From the NCBI GenBank assembly GCA_017305455.1, contig JAFKKO010000134.1:1-41716 (forward strand): a stretch of DNA of 41,716 bases. Direction: 5' to 3'. The position numbers and the translations under genes were made by a program. Source of the DNA: Hyphomicrobiales bacterium. GTDB lineage: Bacteria; Pseudomonadota; Alphaproteobacteria; Rhizobiales; Xanthobacteraceae. Under the pieces are notes generated by a model. The model was not told the DNA's origin and searched no databases. It saw only the letters and a list, made by a program, of their open reading frames with translations. The first letter of the stretch is position 1. The number at the start of each line of letters is the position of its first letter. This document shows positions 6,797-15,400 of the stretch, one piece after another.

Positions 6797-8881
6797 ATGC
6801 ACAACTCTTCGACTGGCCGTTCCGGTTACGACCGCGTCCTCGCCGCCATCGCGGCGACCTTCCTGATCGCGGGCGTCACCACCTCGGTTCATGCCGAATC
6901 GGCGACGACGCCGGCCGACGTCAAGATCGATGCCGCCGTGCCGATGCCCGACACCGCCCTTGTGCCGCCGCCCACCGCCGCCGACGTCAAGGTTGACGCG
7001 CCGAAGGCCACTGACGCCGCGAAGACCGAGACCGTGCCCGAGGCTCCGAAGGCCGATACTGCCAAGAGCGAAACGCCTGCGCCGGACGCAGCGAAGGCTG
7101 CCGCCGCTCCGGCCGCGGCGCCTGAGAAACCCGCGACCGCTTCCGCTCCGGCCGCCGAGCCCGCGCAGGCCACCGGCACGGTCACGATCGCCGATCCGTT
7201 CGGCGACAAGCTGCGCGACCTCATCGCCACCAAGGCGGCCCGCTATTTCGACCGCAAGAACGAGCGCGCCGCAGTCGAAGCCTTCTACAAGGACCGCAGC
7301 TACGCGCCGCTGTGGACCAACGGCGCCGCCGCCAGCGAGCGGGGCAAGAGCGTGGCCGCTCGCCTCAAGGACGCCGCCGCCGAAGGTCTCGACCCGTCCG
7401 ACTACCCGGTGCCGAATTTTGCCGCCGCCACCACGCCCGAAGCGCAGGCCGACGCCGAGCTGAAGCTGACCGAAAGCCTGCTCGACTACGCCCGTCACGC
7501 CCAGAGCGGCCGCATGCACTGGTCGCAGGTCAGCGCCGACATCAAATATCCGGAGCATCCGGTCGATCCGACCGAAGTCCTGATCAACGTCTCCACCGCC
7601 AAGGACGCCTCCGCCGCGCTCGACGGCTACAACCCGCCGCAACAGGGCTATCAGGCGCTCCGCGCCAAGCTTGCCGAACTGCGCGGCGTCACCGACGAGG
7701 GTCCGAAGAAGATCGCCGACGGTGAAACCCTGAAATTCGTCAAGCCGACGAAAAAGAATCCGAACCCGGCGGTGGCCGAGGACGAGCGCGTGCCGGCGCT
7801 GCGCGCGCGGCTCCATGTCACCGAGAATCCAACCGACACCCATTACGACGCCAAGGTCGCGGACGCGGTGCGCAAATTCCAGGCGGATAATGGCCTGAAA
7901 GCGAACGGCATTCTCGACGCCCGCACGGTGCAGGCGCTGAACGGGCAGAAGAGCGAGCGCAAGATCGACATCGTGCGCGCCAACATGGAGCGCTGGCGCT
8001 GGCTGCCGCGCCAGCTCGGCGCCAAGGAACTGGGCGATGCCTATGTGATGCTCAACATCCCGGACTACACGCTGAAGCTGATGCATAACGGCCAGCAGGT
8101 CTGGAAGACCCGCGTCGTGGTCGGCAAGCCGGGCAAGCATGCGACGCCCGAACTGACCGAAACCATGAAGTACATCACGGTCAACCCGACCTGGAACGTG
8201 CCGCCGTCGATCATCTACAACGAGTACCTGCCGGCGCTGCAGCAGGACCCGACCGTGCTGCAACGCATGGGCCTCAAGCTCGAGCGCAACCGCGACGGCT
8301 CGGTGCACATCTCGCAGCCGCCGGGCGAGCGTAACGCGCTCGGCCGCATCCGCTTCAACTTCCCGAACAAGTTCCTGGTCTATCAGCACGACACCCCGGA
8401 CAAGCATCTGTTCGCCAAGGAGGAGCGCGCCTTCAGCCACGGCTGCATGCGGGTGCAGAACCCCGATCAGTACGCCGCAAACCTGCTCAGCATCGCGCTG
8501 CCGAAGGATCACTACACGCCGGAGAAGATCCGCGGCATGTATGGTCACAGCGAGATCAACATCAACTTCCCGACCCCGATCCCGGTCAACATCACCTACC
8601 AGACCGCGTTCGTGGACAACGCCGGCGTGCTGGAGTTCCGCAAGGACATCTACGGCCGCGATGCGCGCGTCATCGCCCTGCTCAAGGGCGCCGAGGGCAA
8701 GAACCTCGAGGCGGTGATCGCCCATTCGCAGCCGAGCTATTCGCGCCCGACCAATGTCAGCATTCCGGGCGAGGAGCGCTACGCCGACAGCGGCCCGAAC
8801 TTCTTCCAGTTGCTGTTCGGCGGCGGTCCCTCGGCCCCGCCGGAGGCGCCGGCCCGCACCCGCCGCCGCGCCCAGCACTAA
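6797..8881 (+). CDS. Periplasmic L,D-transpeptidase of the YcbB/LdtD type
   Basis: This 694-residue exported enzyme should make 3-3 cross-links in peptidoglycan or attach partners to it. It has a signal peptide (about 1-33, ending TTSVHA), an Ala/Pro-rich linker to about residue 125, the YcbB-type scaffold domain, a peptidoglycan-binding domain (about 336-383, VADAVRKFQADNGLKANGIL) and the YkuD catalytic domain. The nucleophile is Cys550 in SHGCMRV. AAGAGG six bases before ATG 6797 supports this start over the TTG two codons upstream. A strong terminator follows at 8958-8985. The next gene encodes another exported cell-wall protein, which suggests a shared role in envelope remodelling. Confidence 0.92.
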   Translation: MHNSSTGRSGYDRVLAAIAATFLIAGVTTSVHAESATTPADVKIDAAVPMPDTALVPPPTAADVKVDAPKATDAAKTETVPEAPKADTAKSETPAPDAAKAAAAPAAAPEKPATASAPAAEPAQATGTVTIADPFGDKLRDLIATKAARYFDRKNERAAVEAFYKDRSYAPLWTNGAAASERGKSVAARLKDAAAEGLDPSDYPVPNFAAATTPEAQADAELKLTESLLDYARHAQSGRMHWSQVSADIKYPEHPVDPTEVLINVSTAKDASAALDGYNPPQQGYQALRAKLAELRGVTDEGPKKIADGETLKFVKPTKKNPNPAVAEDERVPALRARLHVTENPTDTHYDAKVADAVRKFQADNGLKANGILDARTVQALNGQKSERKIDIVRANMERWRWLPRQLGAKELGDAYVMLNIPDYTLKLMHNGQQVWKTRVVVGKPGKHATPELTETMKYITVNPTWNVPPSIIYNEYLPALQQDPTVLQRMGLKLERNRDGSVHISQPPGERNALGRIRFNFPNKFLVYQHDTPDKHLFAKEERAFSHGCMRVQNPDQYAANLLSIALPKDHYTPEKIRGMYGHSEININFPTPIPVNITYQTAFVDNAGVLEFRKDIYGRDARVIALLKGAEGKNLEAVIAHSQPSYSRPTNVSIPGEERYADSGPNFFQLLFGGGPSAPPEAPARTRRRAQH

Positions 8882-8957
8882 AAGAGCGGAGGCATTGGAA
8901 GAGCCGGACCAAGCGTCGGGCTTTCATCCCGAACCGCGATTCCAGCTACAAAATCAG

Positions 8958-8985
8958 GGGCTCCGCGATATGCGGAGCCCTTTTT
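8958..8985 (+). terminator. Rho-independent terminator after the L,D-transpeptidase gene
   Basis: The perfect nine-base stem GGGCTCCGC / GCGGAGCCC with loop GATAT is followed by five T residues. It lies 77 bases past the stop codon and ends transcription before the DUF882 gene. Confidence 0.92.
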
Positions 8986-9111
8986 GCTGATGGACGCGGA
9001 ACCCGTCGCATTAACCATCCCGTTGCGGATTACCTATCCCCCGGCGCTTTTTTGCCATACTCGGCGCGTTAGCTCGCGATTGCGTGATCGGACAAGGGGC
9101 GTAAATTCCCG

Positions 9112-9141
9112 TTAACCGAGCATGTTTACAACTGGTTATCT
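9112..9141 (+). promoter_or_regulatory. Candidate promoter of the DUF882 gene
   Basis: TTAACC (9112-9117), an 18-base spacer and TTATCT (9136-9141) approximate a sigma-70 promoter about 65 bases before the start codon. The stretch 8882-9204 otherwise holds only the terminator. Prediction only. Confidence 0.35.
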
Positions 9142-9204
9142 TCTCCGCTGCGTGGGGTAGCGGGGGGCGCATCCTGAACTCGAAGTTCTCCGACGGGATT
9201 GTAA

Positions 9205-10809
9205 GTGGCGGGTCGTTTTTCACGCAGCTACCGCTTTGTATGCGTGTCGCACACCAGTGTTCGCTGGGGTCTTGCGACATTGCTGCTGCTGACCGGCGCC
9301 GGAACGGTCCATGACGCCTCCGCCGTCGGCGACACCCGCACCCTCTCCTTCCACCACACCCATTCCGGCGAAGACCTCACCGTCACCTTCAAGCGCAGCG
9401 GCCGCTACGACGACGAAGGGCTGAAGAAGCTCAACCATTTCCTCCGCGACTGGCGCAGCCAGGACTCGACCACGATGGACCGTCATCTGTTCGACATCCT
9501 GTGGGAAGTCTATCGCGACGTCGACGGCAAGCAGCCGATCCAGATCATTTCCGCCTATCGCTCGCCACAGACCAACGCCATGTTGCGTCGCCGCTCTTCG
9601 GGGGTGGCGCGGCACAGCCAGCACATGCTCGGCCACGCGATGGACTTCTTCATTCCGGGCGTGCCGCTCGAACAGATCCGCTTCGCCGGCCTGCGCCTGC
9701 AACGCGGCGGCGTCGGCTTCTACCCCACCTCCGGCTCGCCTTTCGTGCATCTCGACACCGGCAGCATCCGGCACTGGCCGCGCATGACCCGCGATCAACT
9801 GGCCCGCGTGTTCCCGAACGGCCGCACCGTGCATGTGCCGACCGACGGCAATCCGTTGGCCGGCTATCAGCTCGCGCTTGCCGACGTCCAGCAGCGCAAG
9901 GGTGACGACGCCTCCTCCTTCAAGAAACCGAGCCTGCTCGCCAGCCTGTTCCGCGGCAAGCAGCAGGCCGATGACGACGAGGAGAGCGGCGCGGTCGCTG
10001 CGTCCGGCACCGCCGCCAAGCCCGGCGTGATCGCCGTGGCCGCCGCCAAAGTGAAGGAAGTGAAGGAGAAGATCGCCGAAGCGGTGCCGCTGCCGCGCGC
10101 CAAGCCGGCGCGCGCCGCAAGCTATCAGGTCGCCTCCGCCGCCGCGCCGCAGGAGGTTGCGCCGCCCACCGCGGTTCGCCGCCAGCTCGCGCAGGCCGAG
10201 CCGCGGCCGCAAACGCCGGCCGACATCATCAATGCCCGCGGCTTCTGGGATGAGCATTTCGAGGAGCCGCAGCAGGCGGCGCCCAATCAGCAGGTGGCCG
10301 GACTGCGCGCCCGCGCCGCCGCGATCGCCGCCGATCCGCAAGCCACCGCGAGCCTGCCCGCCAACGTCTCGCAGGCGATGGCCTACGCGCCGCTGCTCGA
10401 CCGCACCAAGGTGGTGGCGGCCAGCGCGCCGCTGCCGGGCCACGTCCGGCCGGCCTCCGCCGGCGCCAACCCGATGTCGGCGCAGGTGACCACGATCGCC
10501 GCCAAGGCGCTGCCGGGCCAGCGCAGCAGCCTTGCCACCATGGCGAAGGTCTCCACGACGGCGCAGATGAACGACACCTGGCTGCGCGCCATGATCCTCG
10601 CGCCAAACCTCAATTCCTCGCTGCGCGCCTCGGTGCTGGCCGATCCCGACATGACGACGATGAGCGCGCATTTTATCAAGCCGGTGCGCGCGGTCAGCAT
10701 GACCTTCTCGAGCGACCCGCAGCTTGGCCTCGTCTGCGAGCGCTTCACCGGCACCGCGGTGGCGACGCTCTCGACCACATCGTTCACGCGCACCGCCTCG
10801 CTGCGGTAA
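9205..10809 (+). CDS. Exported DUF882 (peptidase M15-like) protein
   Basis: The 534-residue protein starts at a GTG directly preceded by an in-frame TAA, so no earlier start is possible. A signal peptide or anchor spans about residues 1-40. The DUF882 domain (about 44-200) is related to the MepK/YcbK murein endopeptidases. The putative zinc ligands are His140 and Asp147 in HMLGHAMD (HxxGxAxD) and His182 in VHLD, with the upstream SAYRSP motif. Such enzymes cut peptide cross-links; MepK prefers the 3-3 links made by L,D-transpeptidases, which fits the preceding gene. The last 330 residues are an Ala/Pro-rich extension with no domain I recognise. The end is 23 bases from the convergent YeeE gene. 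Confidence 0.88.
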   Translation: MAGRFSRSYRFVCVSHTSVRWGLATLLLLTGAGTVHDASAVGDTRTLSFHHTHSGEDLTVTFKRSGRYDDEGLKKLNHFLRDWRSQDSTTMDRHLFDILWEVYRDVDGKQPIQIISAYRSPQTNAMLRRRSSGVARHSQHMLGHAMDFFIPGVPLEQIRFAGLRLQRGGVGFYPTSGSPFVHLDTGSIRHWPRMTRDQLARVFPNGRTVHVPTDGNPLAGYQLALADVQQRKGDDASSFKKPSLLASLFRGKQQADDDEESGAVAASGTAAKPGVIAVAAAKVKEVKEKIAEAVPLPRAKPARAASYQVASAAAPQEVAPPTAVRRQLAQAEPRPQTPADIINARGFWDEHFEEPQQAAPNQQVAGLRARAAAIAADPQATASLPANVSQAMAYAPLLDRTKVVAASAPLPGHVRPASAGANPMSAQVTTIAAKALPGQRSSLATMAKVSTTAQMNDTWLRAMILAPNLNSSLRASVLADPDMTTMSAHFIKPVRAVSMTFSSDPQLGLVCERFTGTAVATLSTTSFTRTASLR

Positions 10810-10832
10810 CGGCCGATCTCGAAAACCGGATC

Positions 10833-11939
10833 TTACGACGCGGCCGAGGAGCGCGCGGGCTCCAGCGCGACATCCGGCGCGCAGGCGTTGCTCGACCTGC
10901 TCCATGGCAGGCGCGCCCCGATATAGCCGCCGAGAAAAATCGACAGCGCCGCGATCAGCGAGCCAAGTGACAATGTCGACAATCCGGTGAGGCCCTGCCC
11001 GACCGTGCAACCCATCGCCAGCACGCCGCCGACGCCCATCAGCGCGGCGCCCGCAATCTGGCGGAAGAAGTCGGTCTGGTCGTTGAAACCTTCGACGCGA
11101 AAGCGGCCGCGCGCCAGCGCCATCGCGCCCGCGCCGAGCAGCACGCCGCCGATCAGCGCAATGCCGAAATTGGCGCTCGCGCCGGTGAAGAGCAACAGAT
11201 ACTGCAGGCTGTCGCCGAGCGGCGCGATGAAGGTCAGGCTTGCGGGCGGCACGGCGTTGAACTCGTCGTAAGCAAGCGCGCCGGTGAGATACCAGCCTGC
11301 GGCGATCAGCAATCCGATAACAAGGCCCGCAATCAGATCGCGCGGCGATTTGCGGAACGGCCGGCTCGCAAGGCAGACCATGGCCAGCACCGCCGCCGCG
11401 ACCAGCGCGATCACCCAGCGGTTAAGGGCTACGTCGAGGGGGGCATGACGCGCGATCAGTTCGGGAATGCTTGAGGCGCCGAGATTGCTGCGGGTCGCCG
11501 CTTCGAGGCTGGCGCGGGCAGGCGCGAGAATGCCGCGCATGGTGGCATAGGCGGTCGAGGCGAACACCAGCACCACGACCAGCGCGCGCAGATTGCCGCT
11601 GCCGAGCCGCACCAGATTTCGCGCCGGGCATCCCTGCGCCAGGATCATGCCGACGCCGAACATCAGGCCGCCGAGCACCAGCCCGCCGAACGCCAGCGGC
11701 GCCGCCAGATACATCGACTTCTCCAGGCTGACGATGCCGAAGCCGATCAGAAGCTGGCTGGCGAAGATCGCGACCGCGGCAGCCAGACCCCAGGCCCGAA
11801 GACGGTTGCTGCTGCCCTCGCGCACCCAGTCGGTGATCGCGCCGCTGCTGCAGAACGCCGTCGCCTGCGCCACGGCGCCGAACACCACGCCCAGACCCAG
11901 ACCGCCCCACAAGGCAAGCTGCAACGGCGCCAACTCCAT
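10833..11939 (-). CDS. YeeE/YedE-family sulfur (thiosulfate-type) transport protein, copy 1
   Basis: This very hydrophobic protein of 368 residues belongs to the DUF395/sulphur_transp family, whose characterised member (YeeE/TsuA) moves thiosulfate through a channel lined by three cysteines. The three expected cysteines are present: Cys30 (ATAFCSSG), Cys104 (AQGCPARN) and Cys311 (AMGCTVGQG). The two halves are internally related, as is usual for this fold. AGAGGA precedes the ATG at 11937-11939, and the upstream MFS stop codon overlaps it by one base (TAATG), so translation is coupled. It is the last gene of the minus-strand operon MBL hydrolase, MFS, YeeE. Substrate is inferred from family and neighbours. 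Confidence 0.87.
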   Translation of the reverse strand: MELAPLQLALWGGLGLGVVFGAVAQATAFCSSGAITDWVREGSSNRLRAWGLAAAVAIFASQLLIGFGIVSLEKSMYLAAPLAFGGLVLGGLMFGVGMILAQGCPARNLVRLGSGNLRALVVVLVFASTAYATMRGILAPARASLEAATRSNLGASSIPELIARHAPLDVALNRWVIALVAAAVLAMVCLASRPFRKSPRDLIAGLVIGLLIAAGWYLTGALAYDEFNAVPPASLTFIAPLGDSLQYLLLFTGASANFGIALIGGVLLGAGAMALARGRFRVEGFNDQTDFFRQIAGAALMGVGGVLAMGCTVGQGLTGLSTLSLGSLIAALSIFLGGYIGARLPWSRSSNACAPDVALEPARSSAAS

Positions 11940-13216
11940 TATCGTAGTTCCTCTTGAATGCGTGACGTGGTCAGCGCCGGCGAGCGCTCCGTCATGCACA
12001 CCAGCACGACGACACCCGAGATGAAAGTCAATACGCCGATCGACAGGATCGCCGCGGCGAAGCCGAAACGGTCGGCGATCAGGCCGGCGGCGAGCGCGCC
12101 GATCGCGTAGCCGAGATCGCGCCAGAAGCGGTAGACGCTGAGCGAGCGCGCGCGCCAGCTCGGGTGCGAGGCGTCGGACACCGCGGCGATCAGGCTGGGA
12201 TAGACCATGGCGGTGCCGGCGCCGAGCAGCACGCTCGCGGCCAGCCACCAGCCGAATTGTCCGGTCAGTCCGGTCATGACGAGGCCGGCAGCCTGCACCC
12301 ACATGCCGCCGACGATGAGCCCCTTGCGGCCCCAGCGGTCGCTGAGCGGGCCGGTGATGGTCTGACCGACGCCCCACACCATGGGATAGACCGCCTTGAG
12401 GATGCCGATGCGCTCGACGCCGAGCCCCAGCGTGGTGAAGAACAGCGGGAAGATGCCCCAGCTCATGCCGTCGTTGAGATTGTTGACCAGCCCGGCCTGC
12501 GAGGCGGCAAACAGATTGCGGTCCCTGAACGAAGTCAGCGCGAACACCTCGCGGAACGACAGCGAGGTTTCCAGTTTGGCGTGGCCACGCGCTTCGAGCC
12601 GGACATGCTCGCGAGTGTCGCGGACCACGAGAACGGACAGCACGAGGCCAACGCAGGCATAGCCGACGCCGAGATAGATCGGCACCGGACGCAGGCCGTA
12701 GCGGCCGGCGAGATAGCCGGTGAGGAACGCGGTGGCGCCGACCGCGAAATAGCCGGCGAACTCGTTGAGCCCGACCGCAAGTCCGCGCGATTTCGGCCCG
12801 ACCAAATCGACCTTCATAATGACCGTCATCGACCAGGCGAATCCCTGGCTGACGCCGAGCAGGACATTGGCCGCGATCACCCAGCCCCAGTTCGGCGCGG
12901 CGATGATCATGAACGGCACCGGCAGGCCGAGCAGCCAGCCGATCACCAGCACGCGCTTGCGGCCCCATGTGTCGGCAAGTTGCCCCGAAACCAGATTGGC
13001 GAACGCCTTCACCACGCCGAAGGAGATGATGAAGGAGGTGATCAGCGTGGTGGATTCGAGATGGAATTCCTCCGAACCGATCAGCGGCACCACCGTGCGC
13101 TCGATCCCGACCATGCCGCCGACGAAGGCGTTGATCAGCACCAGCAGTGAAAACTGCCGCCAGTTCTCCTTCAGGCCGAGCCTGACGCTGATCGCCTCGG
13201 GCGTCGTGGCGGTCAT
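11939..13216 (-). CDS. Major facilitator superfamily transporter in the sulfur module
   Basis: This 425-residue protein has about 12 membrane helices. The MFS loop-2/3 signature appears as GQLADTWGRKRVLV and is repeated in the second half as GPLSDRWGRKGLIV, showing two six-helix bundles. The start MTATTPEAISVRLGL lies 12 bases past the stop of the MBL hydrolase, and the stop overlaps the YeeE start. The substrate cannot be read from the sequence. By context a sulfur oxyanion such as sulfite or thiosulfate is a reasonable guess, for example export of the hydrolase product. A generic drug-type MFS remains possible. Confidence 0.85.
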   Translation of the reverse strand: MTATTPEAISVRLGLKENWRQFSLLVLINAFVGGMVGIERTVVPLIGSEEFHLESTTLITSFIISFGVVKAFANLVSGQLADTWGRKRVLVIGWLLGLPVPFMIIAAPNWGWVIAANVLLGVSQGFAWSMTVIMKVDLVGPKSRGLAVGLNEFAGYFAVGATAFLTGYLAGRYGLRPVPIYLGVGYACVGLVLSVLVVRDTREHVRLEARGHAKLETSLSFREVFALTSFRDRNLFAASQAGLVNNLNDGMSWGIFPLFFTTLGLGVERIGILKAVYPMVWGVGQTITGPLSDRWGRKGLIVGGMWVQAAGLVMTGLTGQFGWWLAASVLLGAGTAMVYPSLIAAVSDASHPSWRARSLSVYRFWRDLGYAIGALAAGLIADRFGFAAAILSIGVLTFISGVVVLVCMTERSPALTTSRIQEELR

Positions 13217-13228
13217 CGACGCGCGTCC

Positions 13229-13960
13229 TTAAACGGCGCGGCCGGAATTGGCGGCGCGCAGGCGAGCGGCTTCCGGCGGCGCGGGCGGAATGTCGCTCAG
13301 CATGTGCTTGATGAACTCGGCTTCGCTGTCGATGCGGAAGGCCTTGTTGTGGCGCTTCTCGAACCCAAGCGTCGAAACCGGATTGGCGCTGAGGCTGCGG
13401 CCGCACACCGATCCGGCATAGGCGCCGGGAAACACGTCGAGATAGTCCGGCAGCGCCTTGAGCTTCTGAATGCTGCGGAACAGATCTTTCGCGCCCTCCT
13501 CGGCGGTGACCGCAAGTTCGGTGCGGCCGAGATCGCCGATCATCAGCGTGTGTCCGGTGGCTACGAACCACGGCTCGTCGGCGCGGGTGCGATCAGTGAC
13601 CAGAAGGCAGATGTGCTCGGGCGTATGGCCGGGAGTATGAAGAACCTTGATGACGACATTGCCGAGCCCAATCTCCTCGCCGTCGCGCACGCCGGTGAAG
13701 GGCATGGCGACGTCGGCATTGGCCGACAGCACGTATTGCGCGCCGGCGGCCTTGGCGAGCGCGGGCCCGGTCGAGATGTGATCGGCATGCAGGTGAGTGT
13801 CGATCACATAGTCGATCTTCACCCCGGCCTCCTGCGCGGCCTGCAGATAGGTCCCCGGCTCGGCGAGCGGATCGACCACGGCGCCGGTCTGCTTGCCTCC
13901 GCAGCCGAAAAGGTATGAGATTCCAACAGGCTCATGATGAAGGAATTGCCGCAGGATCAT
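13229..13960 (-). CDS. Metallo-beta-lactamase-fold hydrolase, persulfide dioxygenase-like (Blh/ETHE1 group)
   Basis: The 243-residue protein carries the MBL motif THLHADH (55-61), a second His in TPGHTPEH (His112) and Asp143 in IGDLGRTEL. These match the His-His-Asp iron ligands of ETHE1-type persulfide dioxygenases, which oxidise glutathione persulfide to sulfite. The Cys-containing segment GSVCGRSLSANPVSTLGFEK resembles Blh proteins of sulfide-responsive operons. At the place where many relatives have Pro-Ala-His, this protein reads FPGAYAGS, so the His of the second metal site is absent. The ATG at 13958-13960 is chosen for its upstream AAGGGG; starts at 13984 and 14002 lack a site. It is the first gene of the operon and faces the ArsR-rhodanese gene. 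Confidence 0.85.
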   Translation of the reverse strand: MILRQFLHHEPVGISYLFGCGGKQTGAVVDPLAEPGTYLQAAQEAGVKIDYVIDTHLHADHISTGPALAKAAGAQYVLSANADVAMPFTGVRDGEEIGLGNVVIKVLHTPGHTPEHICLLVTDRTRADEPWFVATGHTLMIGDLGRTELAVTAEEGAKDLFRSIQKLKALPDYLDVFPGAYAGSVCGRSLSANPVSTLGFEKRHNKAFRIDSEAEFIKHMLSDIPPAPPEAARLRAANSGRAV

Positions 13961-13992
13961 CCGTTGCGCCCCTTTCGCCCGCATGATATTTG

Positions 13993-14012
13993 ATTCAATC
14001 ACTTCGTTGAAT
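13993..14012. promoter_or_regulatory. Shared operator of the sulfur module
   Basis: ATTCAA and TTGAAT form an inverted repeat with an eight-base spacer between the divergent hydrolase and regulator genes. It overlaps the 11-base palindrome TGATTCAATCA (13991-14001). AT-rich dyads of this shape are typical ArsR-family sites. Binding by the adjacent ArsR-rhodanese protein is inferred. Confidence 0.6.
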
Positions 14013-14032
14013 GATTGAGCAAGGAGCTCGCC

Positions 14033-14773
14033 TTGTCAAGACCGAGTCCATCGAGTCCCACGGGACTGCCTCCATCAGGGCTCCCTCCGTCAGGACCTGC
14101 CCTATCGCCGGGTCCCAAGCACGCGATCTTCGCCAGCCTTGCCGAAGTGGCGCAGGCGCTCGGCCATGCCAACCGGCTCGATCTTCTGGAGCATCTCGCC
14201 CAGCGCGCGCGGTCGGTGGAGGATCTGGCGGCGCTGTCAGGCCTGAGTTTCGCCAACACCTCGCGGCATCTGCAGATCCTGCGCCGCGCCGGGCTGGTGG
14301 AGACCAAGCGCAGCGGCAAGCACATTCTCTACAGCCTCGCCGGCGGCACCGAAGTGATCGGCCTGCTCAAGTCGCTCGGCCGGGTTGGCGAGCGCAATGT
14401 CGCGGAAGTCCATCGCGTGATGAGCAGCTATTTCCATGCGCGGGATTCGATGGAGGCGGTGACGCGCGAGGATCTCGCGGGCCGCATCGCCGATGGTCTC
14501 GTCACCGTGCTCGACGTGCGGCCGAAGGACGAATTCGCCGAGGGTCATATTCCCGGCGCGCGCAATATTCCGCTGGGCGAGCTTGACCGCCGCCTCAAGG
14601 AAATTCCGAAGAGCGTCGAGGTCGTGGCCTACTGCCGCGGCCCGTATTGCGTGTTCGCCTATGAGGCGGTCGCCGCGCTGCGCGCCAGCGGCTTCAAGGC
14701 CGTGCGGCTGGAAGACGGTTTTCCGGAGTGGAAGGCGGCCGGGCTGGCCGTCGCGACGGAAGGCGCGGGCTAG
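14033..14773 (+). CDS. ArsR-family repressor fused to a rhodanese domain
   Basis: The 246-residue protein has a Pro/Ser-rich head (1-28), an ArsR winged helix (about 33-115, recognition region LSGLSFANTSRHLQILRRAG) and a C-terminal rhodanese domain (about 145-240) with Cys201 in the active loop YCRGPYCVFAYE and a second Cys at 206. The usual ArsR metal-binding cysteines are absent, so the rhodanese cysteines are the likely sensor, probably of persulfide or polysulfide. AAGGAG (14021-14026) six bases before TTG 14033 fixes the start; a TTG at 14015 would place that site inside the gene. It diverges from the hydrolase-MFS-YeeE operon, which it probably represses together with itself. Confidence 0.9.
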   Translation: MSRPSPSSPTGLPPSGLPPSGPALSPGPKHAIFASLAEVAQALGHANRLDLLEHLAQRARSVEDLAALSGLSFANTSRHLQILRRAGLVETKRSGKHILYSLAGGTEVIGLLKSLGRVGERNVAEVHRVMSSYFHARDSMEAVTREDLAGRIADGLVTVLDVRPKDEFAEGHIPGARNIPLGELDRRLKEIPKSVEVVAYCRGPYCVFAYEAVAALRASGFKAVRLEDGFPEWKAAGLAVATEGAG

Positions 14774-14812
14774 ACCGGACGTTCGTCACCCGCAGAAGCG
14801 GCGACAGGTCTT

Positions 14813-14924
14813 CTCCCTCTCCCCGCCGGGGAGAGGGTCGAGGTGAGGGGGTTCGTGCCCTCGCGAGATTTAACGCCCTCACCCGATGCGCTTCGCGCAT
14901 CGACCTCTCCCCACGGGAGAGGTG
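14813..14924. repeat. Palindromic intergenic repeat (CCCTCTCCCC type), copy 1
   Basis: It contains the perfect hairpin CCCTCTCCCC-GCC-GGGGAGAGGG (14815-14837), then GATGCGC-TTC-GCGCATC (14885-14901) and CCTCTCCC-CAC-GGGAGAGG. GGTGAGGG and CCCTCACC flank the middle as a larger inverted pair. A second copy lies at 20628-20764. It sits between the convergent ArsR and gapR genes and may act as a bidirectional transcript end. Confidence 0.8.
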
Positions 14925-14957
14925 AAGAGAGACTTACGATCATTCTGAGCGCAAGGC

Positions 14958-15230
14958 TCACAGCATTCCGAGGGCCTGCAGATAAGTCTCCAGGATGGTC
15001 TCCTGCTCGGCGCGCTCGTCGGCGTCCTGCTTGCGCAGCCGCACGATGGTACGCAGCGCCTTGACGTCGAAACCGTTGCCCTTGGCCTCGGCATAGACGT
15101 CGCGGATGTCGTCCGAGATCGCCTTCTTCTCTTCCTCCAGCCGCTCGATGCGCTCGATGATGGCCTTGAGCTGGTCCTTCGCGAAACGGTGCGCGACGTC
15201 GTCTTTTTCCTGGGCGGCAGCGGTGGCCAT
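14958..15230 (-). CDS. gapR: GapR-family nucleoid protein (DUF2312)
   Basis: The 90-residue protein starts [20 protein letters not shown] and is largely two charged helices with coiled-coil character ([20 protein letters not shown]), followed by [20 protein letters not shown], the hallmark segment of DUF2312. In Caulobacter the family member GapR clamps overtwisted DNA ahead of forks and transcription units and helps gyrase and topoisomerase IV. Length and motif match fully. AGGAG lies a little far (about 12 bases) from the ATG at 15228-15230, but there is no better start. No operon partner. Confidence 0.92.
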   Translation of the reverse strand: MATAAAQEKDDVAHRFAKDQLKAIIERIERLEEEKKAISDDIRDVYAEAKGNGFDVKALRTIVRLRKQDADERAEQETILETYLQALGML

Positions 15231-15400
15231 CTTGAGGGGTACTCCTGAAACTGAAAGGCGGGTGTCGAAGGCCGGATGCGTCCGCGACGTCGCGGCCACA
15301 CTCATGACCGCGGCCTGTTCCGTCAAGGACGGCGCGCGTGTCATCCACACCGTCCACAGACGCGGTCGGAACGCTGATGGTCGAATGGGGTCGGCCCGCC

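Noticed and set aside
6461-8878. 805-codon open frame antisense to the L,D-transpeptidase gene
   Set aside because: Arg/Gly/Val-rich composition typical of the opposite strand of GC-rich genes; no motif, and the sense protein has clear catalytic motifs.
9012-9119. TTAACCAT and TTAACCG strings resembling CtrA half sites upstream of the DUF882 gene
   Set aside because: No properly spaced pair of half sites; single half sites are frequent by chance.
10833-13571. One very long open frame on the minus strand running through the YeeE gene and far beyond it
   Set aside because: Only the first part (10833-11939) matches a protein family; the rest is a shifted frame of the MFS gene and the hydrolase gene, which have their own starts and ribosome-binding sites.
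13961-14002. Longer N-terminus for the MBL hydrolase
   Set aside because: The upstream ATG codons lack ribosome-binding sites and lie within the shared operator.
10833-14773. Sulfur module as a recent horizontal island
   Set aside because: Base and codon use match the flanking genes and no integrase, tRNA or direct repeats border it.
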